Part shown: piece after piece, positions 6,123 to 12,183 of the stretch
How the letters are laid out: each line of letters opens with the position of its first letter
How positions within the stretch are numbered: the stretch's first letter is position 1
From: CAZBUB01 sp964494985
Lineage (GTDB): Bacteria; Desulfobacterota; Desulfovibrionia; Desulfovibrionales; Desulfothermaceae
DNA: 16,270 nucleotides
Direction of reading: 5' to 3'
Assembly (NCBI GenBank): GCA_964494985.1
Contig: CAZBUB010000049.1
Coordinates: forward strand, 1-16,270
Made by a program: the position numbers and the translations under genes
Notes under the pieces: generated by a model
What the model saw: the letters and a program-made list of their open reading frames with translations, nothing else
The model's database searches: none
What the model was told of the DNA's origin: nothing

Positions 6123-7286
6123 CTAGATCCCCAGGGAATAGAAGACAAGGGCGAAAACCCCATCAGTGACCGCTATGAGCACTATGCCGCTGACCACAGC
6201 ACTGGTGGTGGAGTGTCCTACCGCACTGGCGCCAGTTCCTGTTTGAAGCCCTCGCACACACCCTATCCAGGCTACCAGGATACTGAATATAAAGGCCTTA
6301 AACAGCCCCCCCAAGATGTCTCCTGCCTGCAGGGCAGAGCTTACCTGGTTTAGAAAAGTTGCCAAAGGGTAGCCTAAGGAGAGCATGACCAATGCTCCGC
6401 CAAGCAGGCCGAAAAAGGAAAAGAACAGGGAAAGCAAAGGGGTCACAAGCATAGCGGCCAGCATCCTGGGCACGATCAAAAAGCGTAATGGCTCTAGGCC
6501 CATGGTCTGCAGGGCATTTAATTCCTCGTTGATCTTCATGGAGCCCAGCTCTGCGGCAAAGGAGGAGCCGCTGCGGCCTGCCAGAATAATGGAGGTCACT
6601 AGGGGGCTTAGCTCCCGAAACAGGGAAAGGCCCAAAAGCTGGGCCACAAAGATCTCTGCGCCAAACATGCGCAGGGGCATCGCGGATTGGAAGGAAATAA
6701 TCAACCCCATGAGGAAGCCAATAAGCAGGATGATCAGCAGGGCCTGGACCCCAACATTCTCTGCCACTTTGAATACTTCTCCCCAGCGTACCCTCCCTGG
6801 TTTAATAAGGGCCTGGAAAAGGCCCCTGGAGAACTGGCCCATAAAGGAGATCAATTGGCCAATATCCAGGACAAAAACTTTGGCTGCATTCCCCAGGGCT
6901 GAGAAAACATTAGCCTCATCCTGTCTTTTTAGCGGAATTTGCTCTGGCAGGGCAGTGAAGAGATCCAAAAGTTGCTTATGCTTGCTGTTTCCAGAAAGCA
7001 GGGTTACCCTATCCTGTCCCAAGCGGAAGCTTATTTCCTGAATTAAAGCCGCACCTGCAGTATCCATGTGCTCTAGCCCAGAGAGGTCCAAACTAAAGGT
7101 TTGGGCCTGGGAAGGAATATCCTCCAGCCTTTGATCCAGCCGGCGCCAGAGCTTGGCAGATGAATGGGCATCCAACCTGCCCTGCAGAACCAGGCGTACT
7201 TTGTCACTTGAGGCTCCCTGCTCCGGTGGCAGGATTGTAAGACTAGCCTTTCGTTGCTGGGCGTTTTGCTTAAGGTCGCTGGACAT
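6123..7286 (-). CDS. mlaE: STAS-MlaE permease fusion
   Basis: The protein has 387 aa. Residues about 28-115 form a STAS domain (VRLVLQGRLDAHSSAKLW ... DLSGLEHMDTAGAALI), equivalent to the separate MlaB of E. coli, fused to an MlaE permease from about 130 to 387. The permease shows the family signatures FRELSPLVTSIILAGRSGSS and MKINEELNALQTMGL and about five hydrophobic helices. In Mla complexes MlaE dimerises with two MlaF subunits and MlaB regulates the ATPase. The fusion fixes this stoichiometry, and N-terminal STAS extensions are known in MlaE relatives. The ATG has no strong Shine-Dalgarno, which is unusual for this window. It is the first gene of the operon, about 30 nt downstream of the predicted transcription start. 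No mlaC is present here. Confidence 0.92.
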   Translation of the reverse strand: MSSDLKQNAQQRKASLTILPPEQGASSDKVRLVLQGRLDAHSSAKLWRRLDQRLEDIPSQAQTFSLDLSGLEHMDTAGAALIQEISFRLGQDRVTLLSGNSKHKQLLDLFTALPEQIPLKRQDEANVFSALGNAAKVFVLDIGQLISFMGQFSRGLFQALIKPGRVRWGEVFKVAENVGVQALLIILLIGFLMGLIISFQSAMPLRMFGAEIFVAQLLGLSLFRELSPLVTSIILAGRSGSSFAAELGSMKINEELNALQTMGLEPLRFLIVPRMLAAMLVTPLLSLFFSFFGLLGGALVMLSLGYPLATFLNQVSSALQAGDILGGLFKAFIFSILVAWIGCVRGLQTGTGASAVGHSTTSAVVSGIVLIAVTDGVFALVFYSLGI

Positions 7287-7323
7287 GTTCTTTATGTTCG
7301 AGGTAGGTCTTAAATGCTACGAC

Positions 7324-7352
7324 AGAATAGTGAAAGCAAGGGGTAAAGTCAA
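7324..7352 (-). promoter_or_regulatory. Sigma70-type promoter for the mla-type operon
   Basis: On the minus strand TTGACT (7347-7352) and TATTCT (7324-7329) are separated by exactly 17 nt. The implied start of transcription near 7317 leaves a leader of about 30 nt before the mlaE ATG at 7286. The patatin gene begins at 7380 on the other strand, so its own promoter must overlap or lie nearby. Confidence 0.65.
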
Positions 7353-7379
7353 TTGCCTGCTTCAACATAGGCGAAGACT

Positions 7380-8264
7380 ATGGCCAGAAACTTAAGACGC
7401 AAGCTGCAAAAATGGGCGGCACTGAGCTCTTTTAGCGCTACCCGGAGCATAGGGCTCAGCTTGGGTGCAGGCGGAGCCTGTGGGTTGGCCCATCTCCCCA
7501 TGCTGGAAGCCCTGGAGGAACTGGGAGTACGCCCAGCTGTGGTCAGCGGCACCAGTATTGGGGCCCTAGTATCAGTACTGTATTGCGCTGGCCACTCTTC
7601 CCAGGACTTAAAAGAGATGGTCCAGGAACTGTTGGGGCTGGACAGGCGTTCCCTGGCCAACAGGCTTTTGGGCAGTAGGGTGTTGGGCTACTGGGAGCTG
7701 TTTAGACCTGGGCTTGGCCAAGGTGGTCTGTTGCACGCAGAGCCCATCCTGGAGTTTATTTCCGAGCGCATGCAGGCTAAGGAGTTCTCTGAATTGTCCC
7801 TGCCCTGCAAGGTGGTGGCGGCTGACTTTTGGGAAAGGAATCAAGTTGTTTTTGATTCAGGGCCGCTATTGCCTGCTGTAGGTGCCAGCATGGCTGTACC
7901 TGGCCTGTTTGCTCCAGTGGAGCATCAGGGGAGACTCCTGGTGGATGGGGGTGTGGTCAACCCTGTGCCCTTTGATGTTCTGCCCCGGGGCTGCGGGCTA
8001 AAAGTAGCTGTGGATGTCTCTTCCAAGAAGACCCCCAGGGAGCAGGGCAGGCCGGGCTACCTGGAAATCCTCTTCAATTCCATAGAGATTATGCAGCAGG
8101 CCATACTTTGCCAGAAGCTAGGCTTTCATCCTCCGGAAGTATTCATCCAGACGGACATCAGGGAAGTCAAGATGCTGCAGTTCTATAAGGCCAAGGAGAT
8201 TTATGAGCAGGCCGAGCCGGCCAAGGAACAGCTAAAGCGCAACTTGCAGGAGTTGCTGGGTTAG
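7380..8264 (+). CDS. Patatin-like phospholipase (RssA/NTE type)
   Basis: The protein has 294 aa. The patatin fold motifs are present: glycine-rich oxyanion segment LSLGAGGACGLAH (27-38), nucleophile elbow GTSIG with Ser59, and DGG with Asp189 in LLVDGGVVNPVPF. Together they form the Ser-Asp dyad of bacterial patatins, which hydrolyse acyl chains from phospholipids or lysophospholipids. In the oxyanion loop the usual Arg or Lys before the last Gly is Cys34, which may be a subfamily trait. There is no signal peptide, so it should act in the cytoplasm or at the inner-membrane face. It diverges from the mla-type operon across a 93-nt gap. The AGGCG ahead of the ATG is a weak ribosome-binding site. 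Confidence 0.92.
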   Translation: MARNLRRKLQKWAALSSFSATRSIGLSLGAGGACGLAHLPMLEALEELGVRPAVVSGTSIGALVSVLYCAGHSSQDLKEMVQELLGLDRRSLANRLLGSRVLGYWELFRPGLGQGGLLHAEPILEFISERMQAKEFSELSLPCKVVAADFWERNQVVFDSGPLLPAVGASMAVPGLFAPVEHQGRLLVDGGVVNPVPFDVLPRGCGLKVAVDVSSKKTPREQGRPGYLEILFNSIEIMQQAILCQKLGFHPPEVFIQTDIREVKMLQFYKAKEIYEQAEPAKEQLKRNLQELLG

Positions 8265-8308
8265 GCAGTATTCGGCCTGCTGTTGGTATGGAAAACTGTT
8301 GTCGGTTA

Positions 8309-8351
8309 ACGGTTACAGGATTTAAAATCTGGCCTGACAGCTGATAACCGT
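8309..8351. repeat. Imperfect inverted repeat between convergent genes
   Basis: ACGGTTA-CAG (8309-8318) pairs with CTGATAACCGT (8341-8351) with a one-base bulge. With the preceding TCGGTTA it shares word order with the inverted repeat at 3350-3424. The stem is short and the loop 22 nt, so the call is tentative. Confidence 0.35.
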
Positions 8352-8358
8352 AATCCAT

Positions 8359-8378
8359 AAGGGGCCGAAGCCTTTTTT
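8359..8378 (+). terminator. Probable intrinsic terminator of the patatin-like gene
   Basis: AAGGGGC and GCCTTTT pair (with two G-U pairs in RNA) around a CGAA loop, and a run of six T residues at 8373-8378 overlaps the end of the stem. It lies 95 nt past the patatin-like stop and just before the end of the convergent L,D-transpeptidase gene. The core G-C stem is only three pairs, so strength is uncertain. Confidence 0.45.
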
Positions 8379-9320
8379 CTAGTCCCTGCTGATATCCACA
8401 GGCAGACCGTTTTTGTCCTGCAGGACTTGCCTAAATTTGCGCAGGTCTACCTTTCTGGAGTAGCCTGAATCCAAGAGTTTGCGATAAGCGTAGTTTACAT
8501 AGTCCTCCAGTTTGCCGTAAATGTCCGGATGGGCTTCGGCAAAGACCCTGCCCATAACGAGCCCTAATTTTACAGGCTCGTAGATGAGTTGCACCTTTTC
8601 TCCTGGGGAAATCTCCTGGAATAGGGGCTGGATATGCTCAGGGTAGAGACGGATACAGCCGTTTGTGGCCAACCGTCCCACGGACCACGGGTTGTTAGTG
8701 CCGTGCAAGCCATAGCTTGAGCTGTCCAGGCCTATCCAGTAGTTGCCCAAGGGATTGCCTGGGCCGGGATCCATGATCTGCATCCCGTATTTGTCCTGCA
8801 AGGACTCAGGGATGTACCAGTAGGGATTTTCACGCTTTTCGCCCACAGGGAATTCTCCCAATGGGGATTGGCTCTCTCGATCTCCTATGCCCACAGGGTA
8901 GCTCCTGACTAGGGAAACACCGTTTTGTTTGGAGAAGTGATAGAGCCTGAGCTCAGGGAGATTGACCACTATATCGGCTTTTTCCTTGGGAGGCAGCACC
9001 CATTGCATAGGCAGGATAAGTTCCTGGCCAGAAGGGGGGAGCCAGGGATCCATCTCAGGATAAAGACGCCTCAGGTCGATATAGCCCAGATCGTACTCAC
9101 GGGCCACATCCAGGAGGGTGTCCCCGGGCTGGATGGTGTACGTCTCAGGGATGCCTACTACTGTTCTGGCGTTGCTGGCCTCCTTCTTGTTATCCTGTTG
9201 GGGGAAGGAATAGGAAAAAGCAGGAACTGCTGCAGCTGTGCCTGCAGGGAAACAAAGAATGGCTATAAATAAAAAAAAACCTAGACAGGTGCCAAAACCT
9301 GGCAAATTCCTTTGCTGCAT
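8379..9320 (-). CDS. LysM / L,D-transpeptidase (YkuD) periplasmic enzyme
   Basis: The protein has 313 aa. A Sec signal peptide (hydrophobic 10-27, AGTAAA cleavage region near 31) targets it to the periplasm. A LysM domain occupies about 58-105 (YTIQPGDTLLDVAREYDL ... ELILP), followed by a YkuD catalytic domain about 115-248. The active-site signature runs from HGT (His206) to ATNGCIRL with Cys222 as nucleophile. Relatives of the ErfK/YbiS type attach lipoproteins to, or make 3-3 cross-links in, peptidoglycan. The C-terminal tail of about 60 residues is charged and helical and is not part of the core domain. The gene stands alone, convergent with the patatin-like gene. No convincing Shine-Dalgarno precedes the ATG. 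Confidence 0.93.
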   Translation of the reverse strand: MQQRNLPGFGTCLGFFLFIAILCFPAGTAAAVPAFSYSFPQQDNKKEASNARTVVGIPETYTIQPGDTLLDVAREYDLGYIDLRRLYPEMDPWLPPSGQELILPMQWVLPPKEKADIVVNLPELRLYHFSKQNGVSLVRSYPVGIGDRESQSPLGEFPVGEKRENPYWYIPESLQDKYGMQIMDPGPGNPLGNYWIGLDSSSYGLHGTNNPWSVGRLATNGCIRLYPEHIQPLFQEISPGEKVQLIYEPVKLGLVMGRVFAEAHPDIYGKLEDYVNYAYRKLLDSGYSRKVDLRKFRQVLQDKNGLPVDISRD

Positions 9321-9441
9321 ATCAGATGGCTTTGAGGGTTAAAAAGGTTGCCTTGGACTCGCTCTTTTGCAACTGGGAAAATTAAGCCATAAGCCCGATT
9401 GATGCAATACTTTCTAAGAGCCTGTTTTCAAAAAAATCTTA

Positions 9442-9470
9442 TTGACAATGGTTATCAATAGCATTAGTAT
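9442..9470 (+). promoter_or_regulatory. Promoter of rubrerythrin gene
   Basis: A consensus -35 box TTGACA (9442-9447) is followed after 17 nt by TAGTAT (9465-9470). The implied transcription start near 9477 gives a leader of about 55 nt before the ATG at 9532. The -35 box lies inside the Fur-like palindrome, so a bound repressor would block polymerase. Confidence 0.65.
9443..9457. promoter_or_regulatory. Fur-type operator
   Basis: TGACAAT-G-GTTATCA matches the Fur 7-1-7 consensus TGATAAT-N-ATTATCA at 13 of 15 positions counting the free centre, and the palindrome extends to ATTGA/TCAAT at 9441-9459. It overlaps the rubrerythrin -35 box. PerR sites are similar in shape, and PerR control of rubrerythrin is known in Desulfovibrio, so the family (Fur/PerR) is better supported than the exact member. 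Confidence 0.65.
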
Positions 9471-9531
9471 ACAGATCTGTCAGGCCAAATAGAATCATAC
9501 GAAAAAAACAGAAAATTTAAGGAGGTGGCTA

Positions 9532-10026
9532 ATGTCCCAGACAGTGCAGGATTTAAAAGAGGCTTTTGCCGGGGAGTCCCAGGCGAATCGCAAGTATCTG
9601 GCTTTTGCTCAGCAGGCGGAAAAAGAAGGCTATCCAGGAGTGGGCAAGCTCTTTCGGGCAGCAGCAGAAGCAGAGACAGTGCATGCCCATGCCCATTTGC
9701 GAGCTATGCAAGGTGTAGGCAGCACTCAGGAAAACTTGAAGGAGGCAGTGGCAGGTGAGATCCATGAATTCAAGAACATGTATCCGGACATGATAAACCA
9801 TGCTCAGGAAGAGGGACACAAGCAGGCGGAGCGAAGTTTCCGCTATGCTAACGAGGTGGAGAAGGTACATGCTGAGCTGTACCAAAAAGCCTTAGACAAT
9901 CTGGATCAAGTCCAGGACAGAGATTATTATGTCTGCACAGTCTGCGGCTATACTGCAGAGGATGAGGCTCCAGAAAAGTGTCCTGTATGCGGGGCCAATG
10001 CCAAAGCCTTTAAAAAGGTGCAGTAA
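9532..10026 (+). CDS. rbr: Rubrerythrin
   Basis: The protein has 164 aa, with a near-perfect Shine-Dalgarno AAGGAGGT before the ATG. The N-terminal ferritin-like four-helix domain supplies the diiron ligands: Glu15 (GESQAN), Glu48 and His51 (EAETVH), Glu76 (AGEIHEF), Glu110 and His113 (EVEKVH). A C-terminal rubredoxin domain has CTVCGY (135, 138) and CPVCGA (150, 153), which bind one iron. Rubrerythrins reduce hydrogen peroxide to water in the cytoplasm of anaerobes, taking electrons from rubredoxin or NADH-linked donors. It is shorter than the 191-aa D. vulgaris Rbr I recall and matches the compact variants. The Fur-like box over its promoter fits control by iron or peroxide. It is convergent with the cysteine desulfidase-family gene. 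Confidence 0.96.
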   Translation: MSQTVQDLKEAFAGESQANRKYLAFAQQAEKEGYPGVGKLFRAAAEAETVHAHAHLRAMQGVGSTQENLKEAVAGEIHEFKNMYPDMINHAQEEGHKQAERSFRYANEVEKVHAELYQKALDNLDQVQDRDYYVCTVCGYTAEDEAPEKCPVCGANAKAFKKVQ

Positions 10027-10033
10027 ACCTCTC

Positions 10034-11371
10034 CTAGCGGTGCGTCCGGCAGCCTTGCAGAGAGCTGCCGGATTTCTCCTGCAGGATACGAAGTACGCTG
10101 CGGCCTGCCTCCTGCAGCCCCTGATCGCAGAGCTGGGCCAGGTAATCCATGGCTGTAGGGAAACTAGCCGCGCTTAACCCCTCGGCTGCAGGCACCCGCA
10201 CCCCTTGTTGGGCCAGCAGGGCTGACTTGACTGCACTGCTGGCGGCAGTGGCCAGCTTCAAAGCGCAGGCTGGTTTGGCCCCATCGCAGAGGACGCCGTT
10301 TAGGTCCTGCAACAGGTTCAGGATCGCGGCCAGAATTTGAGGAGTGCTTCCCCCTAGAGCCTGGGTCAAACCTGCTGCAGCGCCTGCCCCTGCTGCAATA
10401 GAGCAGCTGCAGACCGGGGTCAGCCTGCCGATCCTGGCCTTGATGGCTATGGTTATGGTGTGACTCAGGGCAATGCCCCGCAAGAGATCCAAATCCGAGG
10501 CCTGCACAAAGCCCCGGGCCGCCCAGAGGGGCAAGATCGCAGTCAAACCGTTGTTTCCGCTGCCTGCAGAGCTCATAGCTGGCAGCTCTGCTCCGGACAT
10601 GCGGGCGTCAGCAGCAGCCGCTGTTAGGATTTGGGCCTGAAGCTGCAGATCCTGCTGCAAGATGCCTTGTCTGCCCAGCTCCTGCAGCTTGGCGCCCACA
10701 GCCAAGCCAGGGGCATATTCTAATCCGTATCTGGCCAATGCTAGGTTGTCATCCACACCCTGGCTCAAGTAGTCCAGATCCTCCTGTTTTAGATCTGCAC
10801 TAAGCTGCAATAGCTCGGGCAGATCCAATCCAGCCAGCCAGGCCTCCAGCCTGGGCAGTTCCTGTTTGCCGGAACTGTCCGCTTTGGGCAGTACATTGTC
10901 CAGGGGCAGGGGCTTGTGGTTCAGACTCAGCTCCACCAGGTGGTCGTGCTGATCCAGGATCAGGGCCCTGGCTTCATCTGATCCGCGGTAGACTGAAACC
11001 TCTATCAAGAGGCCGCTTTGTCCTGGATCTAACTGCAGGGAGACCCCGGCCCTGGAAACCAAATCCCTGGCTTCTTGCTTGGCTTGTGTGTCCACTGCTG
11101 CCAGGACCTGCATGCCCAAGCCGGGATCTCCGCCTAATGCCCCCAGGGCAGCAGCCAGGTCCAGGCCGCGAAGCCCACCTGTGCCCGGAATAAAGACCCC
11201 TATGCCGTTTTTAAAGACCCCAGGACTGACCCGGGCCTGGATTTTATCCACTTGCCTTGGAGTCAGCAAGGAGGCAGCAGCTGCAGCAGCCAGGGCCACA
11301 GCTACCGGCTCTGTACAGCCCAAAGCCGGTCCCACTTCTAATCTGAGCAGATCCTTGAACCTATACTTCAT
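10034..11371 (-). CDS. L-cysteine desulfidase / serine dehydratase-alpha family (UPF0597, CyuA/YhaM-like)
   Basis: The protein has 445 aa. The start MKYRFKDLLRLEVGPALGCTEPVAVALA is the hallmark of the UPF0597 family, in which the GCTEP cysteine (Cys19) is a proposed [4Fe-4S] ligand or catalytic residue. Two further Cys groups appear at about 320 (PVCSCSIAAGAGA) and 360 (VLCDGAKPAC), as expected for a labile cluster. Characterised members such as the Methanocaldococcus L-cysteine desulfidase and E. coli CyuA release sulfide, ammonia and pyruvate from L-cysteine, and others act on serine. It is cytoplasmic and oxygen-sensitive. AAGGA precedes the ATG at 5 nt, and the start overlaps the Nudix gene's end by 11 nt, so the two are likely translationally coupled. 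Cysteine versus serine as substrate cannot be decided here. Confidence 0.9.
   Translation of the reverse strand: MKYRFKDLLRLEVGPALGCTEPVAVALAAAAAASLLTPRQVDKIQARVSPGVFKNGIGVFIPGTGGLRGLDLAAALGALGGDPGLGMQVLAAVDTQAKQEARDLVSRAGVSLQLDPGQSGLLIEVSVYRGSDEARALILDQHDHLVELSLNHKPLPLDNVLPKADSSGKQELPRLEAWLAGLDLPELLQLSADLKQEDLDYLSQGVDDNLALARYGLEYAPGLAVGAKLQELGRQGILQQDLQLQAQILTAAAADARMSGAELPAMSSAGSGNNGLTAILPLWAARGFVQASDLDLLRGIALSHTITIAIKARIGRLTPVCSCSIAAGAGAAAGLTQALGGSTPQILAAILNLLQDLNGVLCDGAKPACALKLATAASSAVKSALLAQQGVRVPAAEGLSAASFPTAMDYLAQLCDQGLQEAGRSVLRILQEKSGSSLQGCRTHR
10045..10072 (+). terminator. Rubrerythrin terminator hairpin inside the convergent gene's end
   Basis: TCCGGCAGC (10045-10053) and GCTGCCGGA (10064-10072) form a 9-bp GC-rich stem with a 10-nt loop, 19 nt past the rubrerythrin stop and followed by TTTCTCCT. 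The T-run is weak. The stem falls within the last dozen codons of the convergent desulfidase-family gene. Confidence 0.5.
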
Positions 11372-11948
11372 GTTGTCCTTCAGCCAAGCTCGTTGACCAT
11401 TTTTCCTGCAGAAAAAAGAGCTGAAAAGCCGCTACAACCAAGCTGTGAGTTATCTCGCCCTGCAGGATCAGCCTGGGTATATCCTGTAATGGCCGGAGCA
11501 AGACCTGAATGTCCTCCTTCTCGTCCAGGTCCTGATCAAAGCGGGCCTCAGCCTGCATGGCCAGGAAGGTATGACATTCGTTGTTTTGAATGGCCGGGTT
11601 GGGATGCACCATGCCCAGGTGCCTTATCTCCTTTGCGCTGTATCCGGTCTCCTCCTGCAGCTCCCTTAGTGCTGCAGACTTGGGTGTGTCATTTGCCTCT
11701 ACCAGACCCCCCGGGACCTCAAGGGTGCTACTCTGGATGCCGTGCCTATACTGCCTGATCAGGACCACTTGGTTTTGCCTGGTTAAGGGGATTACATTCA
11801 CCCAGGGCGCAGACTCCAGGATATAGAATTCATGTTCTTTGCCTGTGCGCGGTGAGCGGGCCAGATCAGTGCGGATGCTGAAGATCTGGTAGGAATGATT
11901 CTTGCGGCTCCAGAGAACTTGCCATGGCAAAGGAGCGGGTTTGTTCAT
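11361..11948 (-). CDS. Nudix hydrolase (ADP-ribose pyrophosphatase-like)
   Basis: The protein has 195 aa from the ATG at 11948, with GGAAG 7 nt upstream; a longer TTG-started frame to 11981 lacks a ribosome-binding site. The Nudix box lies at 81-103: G, five residues, D87, seven residues, REL-QEE-TGY. The first conserved Glu of the box is therefore Asp, while the essential REUXEE core (95-100) is intact. The upstream VVLIRQYRHG and STLEVPGG are typical of ADP-ribose/ADP-sugar pyrophosphatases of the NudF group, which cleave nucleoside diphosphate sugars in the cytoplasm. The exact substrate is unproven. It is the first gene of a two-gene operon with the desulfidase-family gene. Confidence 0.92.
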   Translation of the reverse strand: MNKPAPLPWQVLWSRKNHSYQIFSIRTDLARSPRTGKEHEFYILESAPWVNVIPLTRQNQVVLIRQYRHGIQSSTLEVPGGLVEANDTPKSAALRELQEETGYSAKEIRHLGMVHPNPAIQNNECHTFLAMQAEARFDQDLDEKEDIQVLLRPLQDIPRLILQGEITHSLVVAAFQLFFLQEKWSTSLAEGQHEV

Positions 11949-12010
11949 GCTAATGCTTCCGTTTTGTGGCTGGCACTCCAAGGAATGATGATCACTCTAT
12001 CTGGAAAACC

Positions 12011-12039
12011 ATGATACCTGCCCTGCTAGGGGAATGCAA
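12011..12039 (-). promoter_or_regulatory. Possible promoter of the Nudix-desulfidase operon
   Basis: On the minus strand TTGCAT (12034-12039) is followed after 17 nt by TATCAT (12011-12016), a 5/6 match for the -10 box with a poor -35. The leader would be about 55 nt. No equally good promoter was found for purL on the other strand of this gap. Confidence 0.4.
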
Positions 12040-12183
12040 ATCCTTCAGCCAAATTGTCCTTGGTTTTTGGTCTGCACTTTGGTATTGCGGATCTGTTTGA
12101 GCCTTGGGCTGCAGAACGGAGGAAGTCGCCTGGGCTGATAATGGTTTTGAGAGGAAAAACAATACCACATAGAGGGGTGAACA

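Noticed and set aside
6385..7041. 218-aa open frame antisense to mlaE
   Set aside because: It is an Arg/Lys/Ser/Pro-rich shadow created by the codon use of the membrane protein on the other strand.
12061..12183. TCGCCTGGGC upstream of purL suggested a ZTP (pfl) riboswitch
   Set aside because: The companion conserved 5' segment of the ZTP motif is missing within the preceding 100 nt and no pseudoknot partner could be found, so the match is one short G/C word.
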